The notes beneath the pieces are model-generated. The model saw only the letters and a program-made list of their open reading frames with translations. It searched no databases and was not told the DNA's origin. The translations under genes and the position numbers were made by a program. Shown in pieces: positions 45,870 through 58,160 of a stretch of 64,000 nucleotides of DNA. The stretch lies in contig CANTUR010000111.1 in assembly GCA_947683625.1 (NCBI GenBank), forward strand, positions 992,001-1,056,000. Direction: 5' to 3'. Every line of letters begins with the position of its first letter. Positions within the stretch are counted from its first letter, which is position 1. The DNA comes from Mallotus nudiflorus. Taxonomy: Eukaryota; Streptophyta; Magnoliopsida; Malpighiales; Euphorbiaceae.

Positions 45870-46168
45870 GTTGTGTGGGGAAGCAAGAAAAGGAAGGAAA
45901 GAAGAAGAAGAAGAAGATAAATGAAGAAAAAAAATAAAGACCATGTTTTTTTATAAATAAAGTACACTCAATATATATAAAGTATATGTATATATGTATA
46001 TAATCTAATAAAATTTAATATAACATACACATATTTATATATATCTCCTCCTTAATAAATTATTAAAATTTATTAAATTACATAAATAATAATAATTTCA
46101 TAAAATAATAAAATAATAACTCACACTTTAAATTCTTAATTCAATTTAATAATTATATAAAATACGAG
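45870..46168 (-). mobile_element. 3' LTR of gypsy B, remaining part
   Basis: Continues the LTR after the tandem element and aligns with 59165-59440. The first bases of the LTR (TGTTATAAC) appear deleted next to the purine tract, so the boundary is approximate. Confidence 0.75.
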
Positions 46169-46180
46169 TTTCCCCTCTTA
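46169..46180 (-). other. Polypurine tract of gypsy B
   Basis: The minus strand reads TAAGAGGGGAAA beside the 3' LTR. Confidence 0.6.
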
Positions 46181-46199
46181 TAAAAATTTATCCTCAAAT

Positions 46200-48242
46200 T
46201 TTAACAAATAGAAAGGAGTACAAAGTTTCATCGAGGAAAAAGATATGCATATGTCACTTGCATCTTTGCCTTAGTCTCATACGTGTGCTATTCTACATTG
46301 TTGTTCCTTCACAGGACTTTGACCATCAAAAGTTGTTTAGAACACAACTGACAAACTTGATAGTTAACGATTGCAACTGGTTCTTCCTCATACATTAAAT
46401 ATTCATTCACTTCCACACTCTGAGGCTCAGAACATATGAATGATGCAAAATATACTTCCTAAGCATTGAAATATGGAACAATGGATGCACTTGAGACAAA
46501 TTTATAGGCAAAGCCAACTAATATGGAACCATGCCAACTCTTTCTAAAATCTCAAAAGGCCCTATATACCTCAGTGCCAACTTTCCCTTCTTGCCAAATC
46601 TTATAACACCTTTCATTAGTGACACCTTTAAAAATGCATAATCCCCAATTTAAAATTTCACATCTTTGCGCTTCAGGTATGTATAACTCTTTTCCCCAAT
46701 TTGAAATTTCCAATCTCTTTCTAATCAAAGTGACTTTCTCAGATGCACCTTGAATAATTTTTGGTCCAATTAGCTCTCTTTGTCTAATTTTATTCCAATA
46801 TAAAGGGGATATACATTTCCTTCTATACAAAGCTTTATATGTTGCCATCTCAATACTGCTATGATAAGTGTTGTTATAAGCAAACTCTACCATTAGCAAA
46901 TGATCATCTTAACTGCCTCCAAGATCTATTACACACATTTTGAACACATTTTCAAGTGTTTGGATCATTCTCTCAGACTGACCATCAATCTGAGGATGAA
47001 AAGCACTATTAAAATTGAGCTTGGTACCTATTGCTTCCTATAACTTCTTTTAAAATTGAGAGGTAAACATTGACCTTCTATCTGAAATAATAGAAATAAG
47101 CACACCATGAAGACACATAATATGCTTGATGTACAACCTAGCCAATTTAGTCACTGGATAAGTAGTTTTAACTGGTAGAAAGTGAGCTGATTTGGTTAAT
47201 ATGTGCACTATCACCCAAATGGAGTTGTATCCATCCTTTAAATGAGGCAACCCTGTTATAAAATCCATGGTAACTCTCTCTCATTTCCACTTAGGAATTG
47301 AAAGAGGCTCAAGTTTTCTAGAAGGTTTTTTATATTCTGCTTTCATTTGCTAACATTTCAAGCACTTGGAAACAAACTCTGCTATATCTTTCTTCATTCC
47401 ATCCCACCAATAAAGATCCTTTATGTTACGGTACATCTTGGTACACTATAAGCTGCATAATAAACTTCTTCCAAGATATTTTCTCTCAAATTGTCCACAT
47501 TAGGAACACACAGTCTTCCACTAATCTATAGAACACCTTTATCATCAAGATTAAAATTAGTAAATTTCCCTTCATGGACCTTCTTTATAAGCTCCACCAA
47601 ATCATGATATGGAATTTGAGCTGCCTTGATCCTATCCCTCAATATCAATCTCACTCTGAACTGGGCTATTAATCCCCCTGACTTAGTTATCTTCATCCTT
47701 AATCCTTGGCCTATTAACTTGTGCATCTTTTGGATCAAAAGTTTCATTTCCACACTAATGTGAGTAAGACTACCCAAGGACTTCATACTCAAGGCATCTA
47801 CTATCACATTAGCCTTGCTTGGGTGGTACAAGATGTCACAATCATATGTTTTGTTTGAGATTCAAATCTCTTTATTGAAAGATATACTTTAGACTCTTAT
47901 GATCAGTGTAAATTTCAAAAGTTACCCCGTATAGATAATGCATCTAAATCTTGAGAGCAAAGATAATAGTAGCCATCTCAAGGTCATGAGTAGGATAGTT
48001 CTGCTCGTGCTTCTTTAATTATTTGGAAGCGTAAGCCATTACCCTACCATTCTGCATCAACACACACCCCTAGGCTAACTCTGGAAGCATCACAATACAC
48101 GATGAACTTCTCTTCTTCTTTAGGCAAAGTCAAATTTACAATTGTAGTCAACTTCTCCTTTAGCAATTGAAAACTATTCTCATATGCTTTTGACCATATA
48201 AACTCCACATTCTTCTGAGTTAGGTGGGTCATAGGTATTGCA
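46200..48242 (-). pseudogene. pol: gypsy B RNase H-integrase-chromodomain remnant
   Basis: RNase H starts right of 48242 with KFIVYCDASRVSLG and continues to YHPSKANVIVDALS (47831 leftwards). The integrase core shows MDFITGLPHLKDGYNSIWVIV (47268) and IISDRRSMF, then VEFAYNNTYHSSIEMATYKALYRRKC (about 46890) with FxVGDxVFLK-like remains. Stops and frame breaks occur throughout. It is homologous to the integrase of the tandem element, at clearly lower identity. The open pieces at 46552-46899, 47050-47268, 47526-47831 and 48044-48242 are fragments of this one gene. Confidence 0.85.
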
Positions 48243-48450
48243 ATCGGGCTTGTTATCAATTTAGGGTATTTTTTTTCCCAATTGATGGTGGTTTCCAAAT
48301 TATTTCCTAGTCTGGGGTAAAAAAATTGTTAAAAAAAAGAAAAAAATCATTTTTGTCATTACTAATGGCGGAAATACTAAATGACAAAGTATTTCCACTA
48401 ATAAAGTCGACGGAGCTCTATAGCATGTTTTTGTAATTTTTTTTCCTAAA

Positions 48451-48483
48451 GACAACTCCGCCATCCCATGTGGCGGAGTTGTC
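48451..48483. repeat. 13-bp perfect inverted repeat (GACAACTCCGCCA)
   Basis: GACAACTCCGCCA, seven-base spacer, then its exact complement TGGCGGAGTTGTC, inside the TIR element. Confidence 0.85.
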
Positions 48484-48920
48484 AATTCAATTTTTTTTTT
48501 TTTTAAACTTTGTAGGCCTGCCACTTTTGTGTGTTTTAGAGCAAATACATTTCCTTGTTTTTTGAGCTAACATGAGCCATTTGCATGAATTGTATCTAAC
48601 GTGTTTTGCCCAAATTTTGCATGAGAAATTGAAATTTTAGTTTGGTAAAATTCATTCATGCAAGATCAACGTGTTATGGCCATTTCAGGGCAATATACAT
48701 GGTATAATATTAACTTAATAATTTCAATAAATATAGTGAAATTTCTTTTTATGTTTTCATATATTGAAAATAATGTGTTAGCAATTTATATATGTATTTT
48801 GTTCAATATATATTGTATAAAATTAATAAACTATATATTACATATATTGAAAAAATAATAGACTAATAATATTATAATTTTTTTAATTTTAACATTATTA
48901 TGATTATTTGAAATTTAATA

Positions 48921-48990
<70 letters not shown>
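48921..48990. repeat. (ATT)n microsatellite
   Basis: About 23 uninterrupted ATT units. They produce a poly-Asn artefact ORF on the minus strand. Confidence 0.95.
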
Positions 48991-50316
48991 TATGCATGAG
49001 TTTTGTATGTGAGAGGCTTTTATGCATGAATTTGCATGAGTATTGTGTAATTGACTTAGTTTTGTTAATTTTTTATGACAAACATACACACTTAAATATA
49101 TTTTAAAATAAAAGAAATAAGTCCTTAAAATAAAATAAATTTATATTTATTTAAAATAAAATAAAATAAAATAATACGACGACGTCGCCTCATCAAATAG
49201 GCGTCGCCTATGAGAGGCTTCACCACTAGTCATGGGGTGTCGGCAAAAAGGAATTGGCCTCTACAGAAATGGGGTAAATGGGATTAAATGAAATAGTAAA
49301 AATCATCATAAAATATGTAAAAATCATGCAAATGCAACCAAAATTAATCTAGAAACTTGACTAATATATTAAATTTTAACCAACAAAATATACAAAAATA
49401 CTTCTACCATCTTACTGATTAAGTGGCTGAAAAATAAATAAATTCGGAGCATAAAAAATCTAATTACATGAAAAGTGATTTTGGCAATACCAAAAAGAAA
49501 ATGAGGAATATGAAATATAACTAAAGACACCAAATGGAAGCAAACAAAATAGATAGACATGTTTGTATCGCTTTTATGATGAGATAATTGAAAGGAAAAA
49601 AAATTTTGAGCACAAAATTTTTTCCTTATGAATAGTGATATTGGTAATAGTAAAAATGGAGAAAGGAAAACTGTTAGAGTGGCAAATAGTTTTTTTACAT
49701 GGCCAACTTGTATATATATATATATGGCCAACTTTTTTAATTTTTAATTTTTTAATTTTGATATTATAATAATTATAATTATTTATTTATAATAATATTA
49801 AAAATAATATCATAATTATAATTATATTATGATTTGTTTTTTTATTTTAACACTATTATGATTACTTTAATTTTATATTATTATTATTATTATTATGGCC
49901 AACTTGTATATGACAAAATTTTTTTTTATAATAATTATTATTTTATGCATGAATGTGTGTGGTGTAGTTTTTTTTTTAATTTTTAATTATTACTATGATG
50001 GCCTAATTACTAATTAATAATTACCAATTATTAATTAACCAATTAGAACTCAATCATTTGCGTGTACTTTTTTTTTTCTCTTAATGAACTCCGCCTTCTA
50101 AAAAAAAAATTGCCCATCATTTTCGCCAGTTGGATTGGCAGAAATGGGCTCTCCACTAGTTTGACTGGTGGTAATGGTCCCCTCAAGATACATTAGCAAA
50201 AAACACCCCAAATTTGGAATAACTTTATAAATTACCTTAAAATTGAAAATATTTTTAAAACTACCCTAAAGTAAGAAAATAATTTTTTTTAACCCTAAAA
50301 TGGGGAAAAGCCCATC

Positions 50317-51060
50317 CTCGGAAAATCCTGAACAAAGCTCCTATAATACCTTGCCAAACCTAAGAAACTTTGAATCTTTATAACTAATATCGATCTAGGC
50401 CATTTAGATACTATCTCAATCTTCTGTGGATATACTTGAATGCTATGTCTAAGGAATGCCACACTTTAAAGGTAAAAATCACACTTTGAGAAATTAGCAT
50501 AAAGCTTATGCTCCTTTAGTGTCTGTAGCACTGTTCTCAAATGATGCATATGCTCTACCATGCTCTTCAAATACATCAATATATCATTAATGAATACCAC
50601 TACAAACTGATCCACAAATGGTCTGAACACCCTATTCATTATATCTATAAGAGCTACCGGTGCATTAGTTAATATGAAGGACATCACCATAAACTCATAA
50701 TGGCCATATCTAGTATAAAATGTCATTTTAGGAATGTCTGCTTCTCTGATCTGTAACTGATTATAGCCAATCTTAAGTCAATCTTAAAGAATAACTATGC
50801 ACCTTAAAGCTAATCGAACAAATAATCTATCCTCAAAAGGGGATACTTGTTCTTGACAATCACCTTATTCAATTCTCTGTAATCAATGAAAAGTCTAAGT
50901 GTGTCATCCTTCTTCTTCACAAACAAGTCTAGTGCACCCTAAGGAGAAGTGCTGGATCTTATGAAACCTTTATCCAACTACCCTTGCAACTGCTCTTTTT
51001 ACTCTTTTAACTCAGTAGGAGCCATCCTATAAGGTGGCATAAAGATAGGAGTTGTGTCTG
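50317..51060 (-). pseudogene. pol: gypsy B reverse transcriptase remnant
   Basis: The open piece at 50726-50466 reads TRYGHYEFMVMSFILTNAP and FVVVFINDILMY. The catalytic box is FIND instead of FIDD, so a catalytic Asp is lost. Upstream pieces match the KKDD and DYRELNK-type blocks in broken frames (50840-50960). The TIR element interrupts it at 50313. Confidence 0.85.
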
Positions 51061-51441
51061 GAACCAACATCAATGAAAAATTCTATCTCTCTGTGAGGTG
51101 GTAAACATAGCAATTCATCAGGAAAGACATCAAGAAATTCACATGCTATATGAACATCTGAGATGGGTGTCTGTTGTGTTATTGTATCCTGACCAATGCC
51201 AAGTATCTTTAATGCCCTTTTCTTATCATCTTTCTTATTGTAACAATGGAGATAAGATTCTGAGGTGCATAACTCTTATCACCCATGAACTTGAATTCCT
51301 CTTCACCCGACATTTCAAAAATCACCTCTTTGCTACAATAATCCATAATGGTATATTGTTAAGACAACCAATCCATTCCCAGGATTTCATCAAAGTCCAT
51401 CACATCCAGCAACACTAATTCTACTGGTAACTCTCTGCCTT

Positions 51442-53043
51442 TTACAATATAGGACACCCAAAAAGAATAACATCGGTGTCCAATGAATCACTTAGAGGTG
51501 TAGCAACTAATAAAAGAATTGTCATCCTCACAGCTTGCCAACCCAATTTTAAAGCAAAAATAGGAGATACAAAGGAATGGGTAGCACTTGGATCAATCAA
51601 AACTTTACTATCAAGATAACATATTGGGAGTGTACGTGCTACCACTGCATTTGATGCTTGAGCATCTTACTGCGTGAGAGTGAAAACTCTAGCCTAGCCT
51701 TTGCCTCCACATTGACTAGTAGAAGCCCGCCCAAATCCTTTAGCACTACCTCTACCTCCTATACCTTACCCTTGCTAGGCCACAATTTGATAGGTGCTCG
51801 GGTACTGAAATGGTGGTGGCAGAAACTATGCTAGAGCTATACTAGTTGAAGATAACTGAGGGAACTATTATTGAAAACTAGAATAAGGGCATGATTTAAC
51901 AAAATTCCCTATTTGACCACATCTGAAACATGCTCCTAAAGCCATATAACATGGTCTATGATGGACTCTCCCATATGTCCAATAAGTACTTACTGCATAT
52001 CCTATGCTACCATATCTTGAGCTCTGACCACTACTGCTGCTGGTAAACCTTAAACCAAATATGACAGGTCTGTGGGCTCCACTATAGTCATGTTTACTAC
52101 TCCTGTGAATCCTATGTTAAGGTGTCTAGCCCTACTAAACAGATCCTCTAGGCTAATTACTAGAGCCTATCTGAAACGCCATATATGGAGTACCCTAATA
52201 TCCTCCTGCTTCAGCATCTCTAATTTAATAATAGTTAGACCTAACTCCCTGCCTGATGAGCCTGAGCTCAATATCCTTGGCTAACTTAGTTAGTGACTCA
52301 AGAGTTAAGCTTGTAGTAGGTATCCGAGAAAATGCAGAACCTAAACTAGTGACATAAGTAGTGACAGTGAAGTACTAGTCCCGTATTATATCCTCAGTAT
52401 ATTTAGAAAACATAGGAAACTCTTTTGTATACTCCTCTACTAACCTATCACCTCTAGAAATATTGGTCAACTAGAGTCTCTAACTTATCCTTATCGGCTC
52501 TAGGCAGAATTATCTCATAAACTGCTCTTTAAACTAAGCCTAAGTGAGCGTAGTCATATTGGGCTAAATCACTTGAACAAACTAGTCTAATATTGGCCCC
52601 TCAATTGATAACTTGACAATAAATATCCTTTAATACTCGGTGTGCACAATCCAAGTCCTCAACTCAATTATATGGAGAAAATTTAATGGGTCTGAAGTCC
52701 TATTAAAAGAAATCCTATTGTCTTTGACATAAAATAATACTACCTTTAGGTCTGATAAACAAAGAACTCTCTACTAAAATAAAGACTATATACACAGTAC
52801 AGCCTGGGGTATAGCTATTGCACCTTACTGAACTCATAGTGCATATGCAACTTCCTTAAAATCCTAGTCTATAGGTTCCTGATTTTGTAGCTCTCTCGGT
52901 CTACGGTGACTTACCACTCATGTGGGCCTACGTCAACCTCTACCCCTACGCCTAGTTGGTGGCATAAGGAGTAGAATCTTATCCTAGTAAGACTCTCTAT
53001 CTTTAGCCTCATCGACCAGTGCAGCGACTCAAACTCTCCTCAT
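51442..53043 (-). pseudogene. gag: gypsy B gag-protease remnant
   Basis: Starts MRR at 53043 with a stop at codon 5, like the gag start of the tandem element. The zinc knuckle near 51925 reads CFRCGQIGNFVKSC, with Asn where the metal-binding His belongs. The protease piece (51645-51442) reads VLIDPSATHSFVSPIFA, with Ser replacing the Gly after the catalytic Asp-Pro. Multiple stops and frame changes are present. Confidence 0.85.
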
Positions 53044-53219
53044 TCTAAAAAGAATAAAAACAAAATATAAAATTTAGACAACAACAAATATCCTAATGGT
53101 TATGCAAAAAATCTAAAAGCAACGAAGACTATTTAAGGACACAATCAAACCTAGTTGCTACAGTAGTTTCAAAGAAAAGTCAAACCCTACCAACCTAGGT
53201 TACACAAAACTAAACCTAG

Positions 53220-53231
53220 GCTCTGATACCA
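53220..53231 (-). other. Primer binding site of gypsy B (tRNA-iMet)
   Basis: The minus strand reads TGGTATCAGAGC, a perfect primer site, four bases from the LTR end at 53236. Confidence 0.9.
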
Positions 53232-53235
53232 ACTT

Positions 53236-54011
53236 TGTCAAGACCCAAACCCAAGAGACATGACTAGTTCTAGGGAATTAGAATTCACATGAATCTAGAA
53301 CCTGTAGTAAGCCTAAAACACCATTTCACACTAGAAACAATCATATATATACCAAACAATTAAAACTTTTCTAAAGCAAAAGAAATCTTTCTATATCATC
53401 TCATGATAAAATATTTTTAGAAATATTCAAGCACATAGCCACTATTAACTGAACATAACATACTATAACAGGTACATACTACTACTACAATGTCTAATGA
53501 ATACAAAATAAGTGATAGTTTAAAATTTACATAAATCAGCTGGTGAGGAAAGGGTCCGGCATTGAGGATAACTAGGGGAAGTTAGTAGAAAGGAATCAAA
53601 AAAAAAAAATAATTGAGGGGGATCAGACCTTACTAAGTGAATTATTATTCTATATATGCATGCAACCTAAGCATACAAGCAACCAAACACCAACATAACA
53701 TTTATATATTTATATTTATATTTCTTTAGTTTAAACATGCATTTTCATGCAAATGCTTAAAAGAAATTTTTATATCAATGCAATAAATGAAAAATAAGTG
53801 GAGGATCAGAGCATAACCCTAAGAATTCTAAACCTCAATCGCTATATCTTACTAATGAATAAACTTTCTTGAATCCAAAAATACTTCCCCTTTTCAATTT
53901 GGAATTGGACTGGCCTTGAGACATATAAAGCTCAACCGAGCTACTGTAGTCCCTTTATTGGCATGACTGGCCTCGAGACATTGTAGGTCAACTGAGCTCT
54001 CATAGCTACAT
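53236..54011 (-). mobile_element. 5' LTR of gypsy B, 3' part
   Basis: Aligns with 24244-25005 and is interrupted at 54012 by the solo LTR. It ends (element sense) CTTGACA next to the primer site. Confidence 0.85.
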
Positions 54012-55302
54012 TGTAATATCCTGAGTTTTTTTTTAAATATTTTTATACTGCATCGGGATATGCAGTGTTAATAATTTTTGTATATATTTATGATATTTTA
54101 AGAGTTTTTATTTGTTTAAAGCTAATTTTAATTATTTTATATTATTTTAAGTACTTTACGTAAAATGTTTCCGGGAATTGTATTTTCAGGAAAATTGACA
54201 CGTAAATAATTTGATATTAATTATTTTGACTAGTTTTATGAATTTTCATGAACTCATATATAATTTTAAAGTACTAAAATAAATTGTATATATGTGTACT
54301 TATTTAAATTAATTAGAGCTTAATTAATTTCCTTAATTTTATTATTTAATTTTTGTATGTATTAATTAATTTTAAGTGTATAAATTATTAAATATATTAA
54401 AATATTTGTGTGGTGAGTATTATTTGTGTGTGGGAATATATATATTACTATAATATAAGGTGGACATATATATATATACATATATACACAAATTTTAATC
54501 AAAAAACAAAAGTTTACAGAAATTACAGTTTTGCCCCTCCCTACATCTTCTTCTTCCCAACTCCATTTCTTCCATTTCCAGCCATTTCAAGCTGGTTTTC
54601 TTGCTGTCACTATGCCCCTCAGCCTTCTTCCTCCACCTCCAGCCATTTCCACCACCTGAAACACTCTTTTCCGGCGTTGTTTGGCCGGATTTTCATCAAG
54701 AAGCTGAAAATTGACTTAGCTCCGATCAAGCCATTTCCGGCCACCAAATTTGATTCCATCAGTCTCTATCTTCTCCTTCATCTCTGGTGAGTGTGATTCC
54801 AAGCTTTGTTTCACATGGTTTGGTCTAGAATTGCTTAGGTTTCAATTTCTTCAAATCAGCCATTTTGGGTTTTGAATTTTTTTTAGCTTTAATTTGATTG
54901 ATTCATGAAAAATTCCTTCACAAAATTTGTTCTGGAAGCTTAATCTACATTCTATAATTTTTGTAGAATTTTTGGAATTTATTTTAATTTTTGTGAATTT
55001 TTGATTATTTTATTAATATTTTCTAATTTTCGAAAATTAATTAATTAAATTATGAATTGTGTTTTATGGTGATTATAGGTGTTTAAATGAATTATAGAAT
55101 TTTATTTGTAATTTTTGTGAATTTTTATATATTTATTTGGAATTTATTAAGTTTATGTAATTTTGAAAAATAGGGTTAATTATGTGTTTAATTGAAATAA
55201 ATTGGTAAATTGAGTATATTTATTGATATTATTGAATTATATGTTGAGAAATTAATTTTTGAGTAATTATATAATTTTTGGTGAATTTTTGAACATTTAT
55301 AG

Positions 55303-55393
<91 letters not shown>

Positions 55394-58160
55394 ATTGGCT
55401 AAAAATTAATTAAATTGGTTTTAATAATTATTTGAGCTATAAAAATGATTTCTGCAAATTTTTAGTATTTTTAACTAATTAAAACTATTTTTCGTAAATT
55501 ATTTTCAAATTATATATAATATATACTATTTTTGTAAATAAATGGATTTTTATTGATTTTTAGTATGTTTTAGGGTTAATTATGTAATTTGGATTTATAA
55601 AATGTATTTTAGTTGATTTTTATGAATTTATTGAGAATTTGTTGAATTTTAATAATATTTTATTAAAATTTGGATTTTTATTATAATTATCAGTGAAATA
55701 ATTATTTTCAGTATTTTAAATATCTGATTTACTATATTTTGATCATTCAAGGGTATTTTTGGTATTTATGACATTTAAATGTGTTTTGCGTATATTCTGT
55801 GAATTGTGAACCTCGGTCGGTAAATTGTAGTTTGAAGTCCGACCGAGGGATTGTGGTTGTGAATTTGGTGTTATTCCGAAGTGTGTTTTCTTTGCAGGAC
55901 CGGCTCTACTCTTTGAGTAGAGAGATGTTCGTTTTACAGGGAGGTTCTGCTAAATTTTCGGTAGAATTCTTTGTAAAACGTGATGTCCGGTCAAATTCCT
56001 ATTCTAATTTTGTGTCTAAAATTCTAGATCGAGTCTTTAGAATTTTCGTTAAATTTATTCTGATTCATGTTGTCATTTGCTTGTCTAGCTGAGCCGAGAC
56101 TGAGGCCTAATGGATCAGGGCCTGTCGAGTTTGTCTCGTGGAGCGCTAACATGTGAGTTATTATACTGTACATACGTCCTTGCTTGGCCATATTATACTT
56201 TTCTTATCCCACCATGTCCTTAGGATAAGCTAAGGACTCCAAGGGTGCATGGCCCCAAGGGCCCCTTTTGTCGCCCCGTTACATTCTGAAGTTGTATTTT
56301 GAATTCAAAGAGCGTAACTTAATCGTAGTATATTGACTCATTTCAGAAAGTAGTAGAGAAGCGGTTGGTTCTGGCAGAACCCTCATTATCTTGATATATA
56401 AATGTCTATATATTTTCTATATACATTTAAATATATCACCGGTATACTTAGAGTTTAATTTTGATATATGTATCTTAGATATTTAGGTTTATGTTTGTTA
56501 TAATTTAATATTTATACATGATTTAAATGTGCATTCGAACAATAATTATTTTAGTAAATGATTAGTATAATTTAGGTTTATTCTTAAATAATTGCATGCT
56601 ATATTATAAACCTACACTTAAATTATTTTTAAGTTTATTTTTGGTATATTTTGATTTATTTCCAAATAAATACACGTTTTATTATTAAATAAACCTAACA
56701 CATTAGTGGTATATTTAGGGTTTATTTTTGATATATGCATGCTAGATAATTAGGTTTATTTTTAGTATATTTGTGAATATATGTTAAATACAAACACGTA
56801 TTTAAATGAATATTTATACATAAATGTTTTATTAAATGATTTGTGTACTTAGGGTATATCTTTTGTATATTTAAGTATATTTTAAGAAAATGCATGTTAT
56901 ATTATTGTTACTCATTTAAATTGTTTTTAACCATATTAATAATTTATCTTTAGTTTATTTAATATTTTATTTGACATATATATATACCCGAAATATACTG
57001 GCTATATTTTAGGTATATTTTTAGTATATATATATAGTTGATTTTATTATTATGAATGTCGTTTTACATTAATTATTTTCAGAATGAATGATTTATTGTA
57101 AGTGAAGGATATCAATAGAACGTGCTTCCTCTAGTGGGCAGCACTAGGGCCGTGTATGTACCGGTATGATAGATAAGGGTTGAGTGAGAAATAATTGTGG
57201 TGATTATAATTGATTTGATGGATTTGACTAAGATTAATGGTATGTTAGATAGTGTGATTGCGGAGCCAATCATATTGATAGTCAGACTGCTAGAGCTCGG
57301 TTGACTTAGTGTCTTGGGGCCAGTCTACTATCCATAAATGGATTGAATGATCTATTGGGTTGATTGAGATGTGAGGTGATAGATAGTGTGATTGCTGGAG
57401 CTCGGTTGACCAAGTGTCCTCGGGGCCAATCACACTGACAGCCAGACTGCTGGAGCTCGGTCGACTTAGTGTCTCGGGACTAGTCTGCTGCCCAGATTGT
57501 AATAGTGTTCTATTTGGAATCAAGTGAGCCTGTAGGGCTAGAGTGATGATGGGGTTGTTTGAGGTTGCTATTATTAGGGTTCTATGGATCCTTCATGAAT
57601 TAAAACATATGTTTTCTATATTTAATATATTTATAAAGGCAGAGTTTGACATTCGTGTGAAATGTGTGTATATACATATATATATAAGAATGCCTTATTG
57701 TTATGGTTTAGTTTGCATGTATATATAGTATAATAATTCACTCAGTGAGGTCTGACCCCCTTCAATTATTTTTTTTAGGAGATCCTATATCGTCAGACCT
57801 TAGTTGTAGAGTTCCTCGCCGGTGTTCTTCAGTCCCGGCTATTTTTATGCAAACGTATATTATGAACTCTGATTTATATTCTAGAAACTGCAGTAGTTGT
57901 GTTATTGTATTTGAGGAGCATTATTTTGTTTGGATATTATATACTATAAGAATTTGTATTTGAACACCGTACGAATATGTATACATTATAAAAAGATTTG
58001 GGGTATTTATTTTATATATTGATTCAAAAAATTTTAATTATATCATACTTTTTATTTGTTTATCGTATGATTTTATTTTCTTAAGCTTGCTACGGGTTCC
58101 GGATTCGAAAGAATTTTAGTCCCCTAGCGCCGGTCATGACTCCTAGTTTGGGTCGTGACA
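54012..58160 (+). mobile_element. Solo LTR, Tekay-like family, inserted in gypsy B 5' LTR
   Basis: TGTAATATCCTGAG ... GGGTCGTGACA, 4149 bp, flanked by TACAT (54007-54011) and TACAC (58161-58165), a target duplication with one change. No internal region. The extra length comes from an AT run (55306-55386) and about 600 bp of extra sequence at 56170-57060, including degenerate TATATTTAGGGTTTATTTTT-type repeats. It keeps the stem modules (55905-55990, 57118-57165, 57386-57480), with a partly deleted extra copy of the paired hairpins at 57254-57330. Confidence 0.88.
55306..55386. repeat. (AT)n microsatellite
   Basis: About 80 bp of AT dinucleotides inside the solo LTR. Confidence 0.95.

Larger units (their letters stand above)
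48246..50313. mobile_element. Non-autonomous TIR DNA transposon candidate inserted in gypsy B pol
   Basis: Interrupts the RT-RNase H junction of gypsy B: coding similarity stops at 50314 and resumes at 48245. The ends are inverted and imperfect: GGGCTT, eight variable bases, then TTTAGGGT followed by a T-rich or A-rich run. ATC occurs on both sides (48243-48245 and 50314-50316), a possible 3-bp target duplication. Weaker inverted similarity seems to extend about 200 bp inwards (CTGGGGTAAAAAAATT versus TTTGGGGTGTTTTTTG). No transposase is visible; the 120-codon ORF at 49369-49731 shows no domain. The superfamily is uncertain: a 3-bp duplication suggests CACTA or Harbinger, while long degenerate TIRs suggest a MULE. 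Confidence 0.6.

Noticed and set aside
49369..49731. 120-codon ORF as transposase of the TIR element
   Set aside because: The translation is a low-complexity hydrophobic sequence with no catalytic motif, in AT-rich DNA.
48254..50305. Telomere-like TTTAGGG units at the ends of the TIR element
   Set aside because: Only one unit occurs at each end, as part of an inverted terminal pair. There is no tandem telomeric run.
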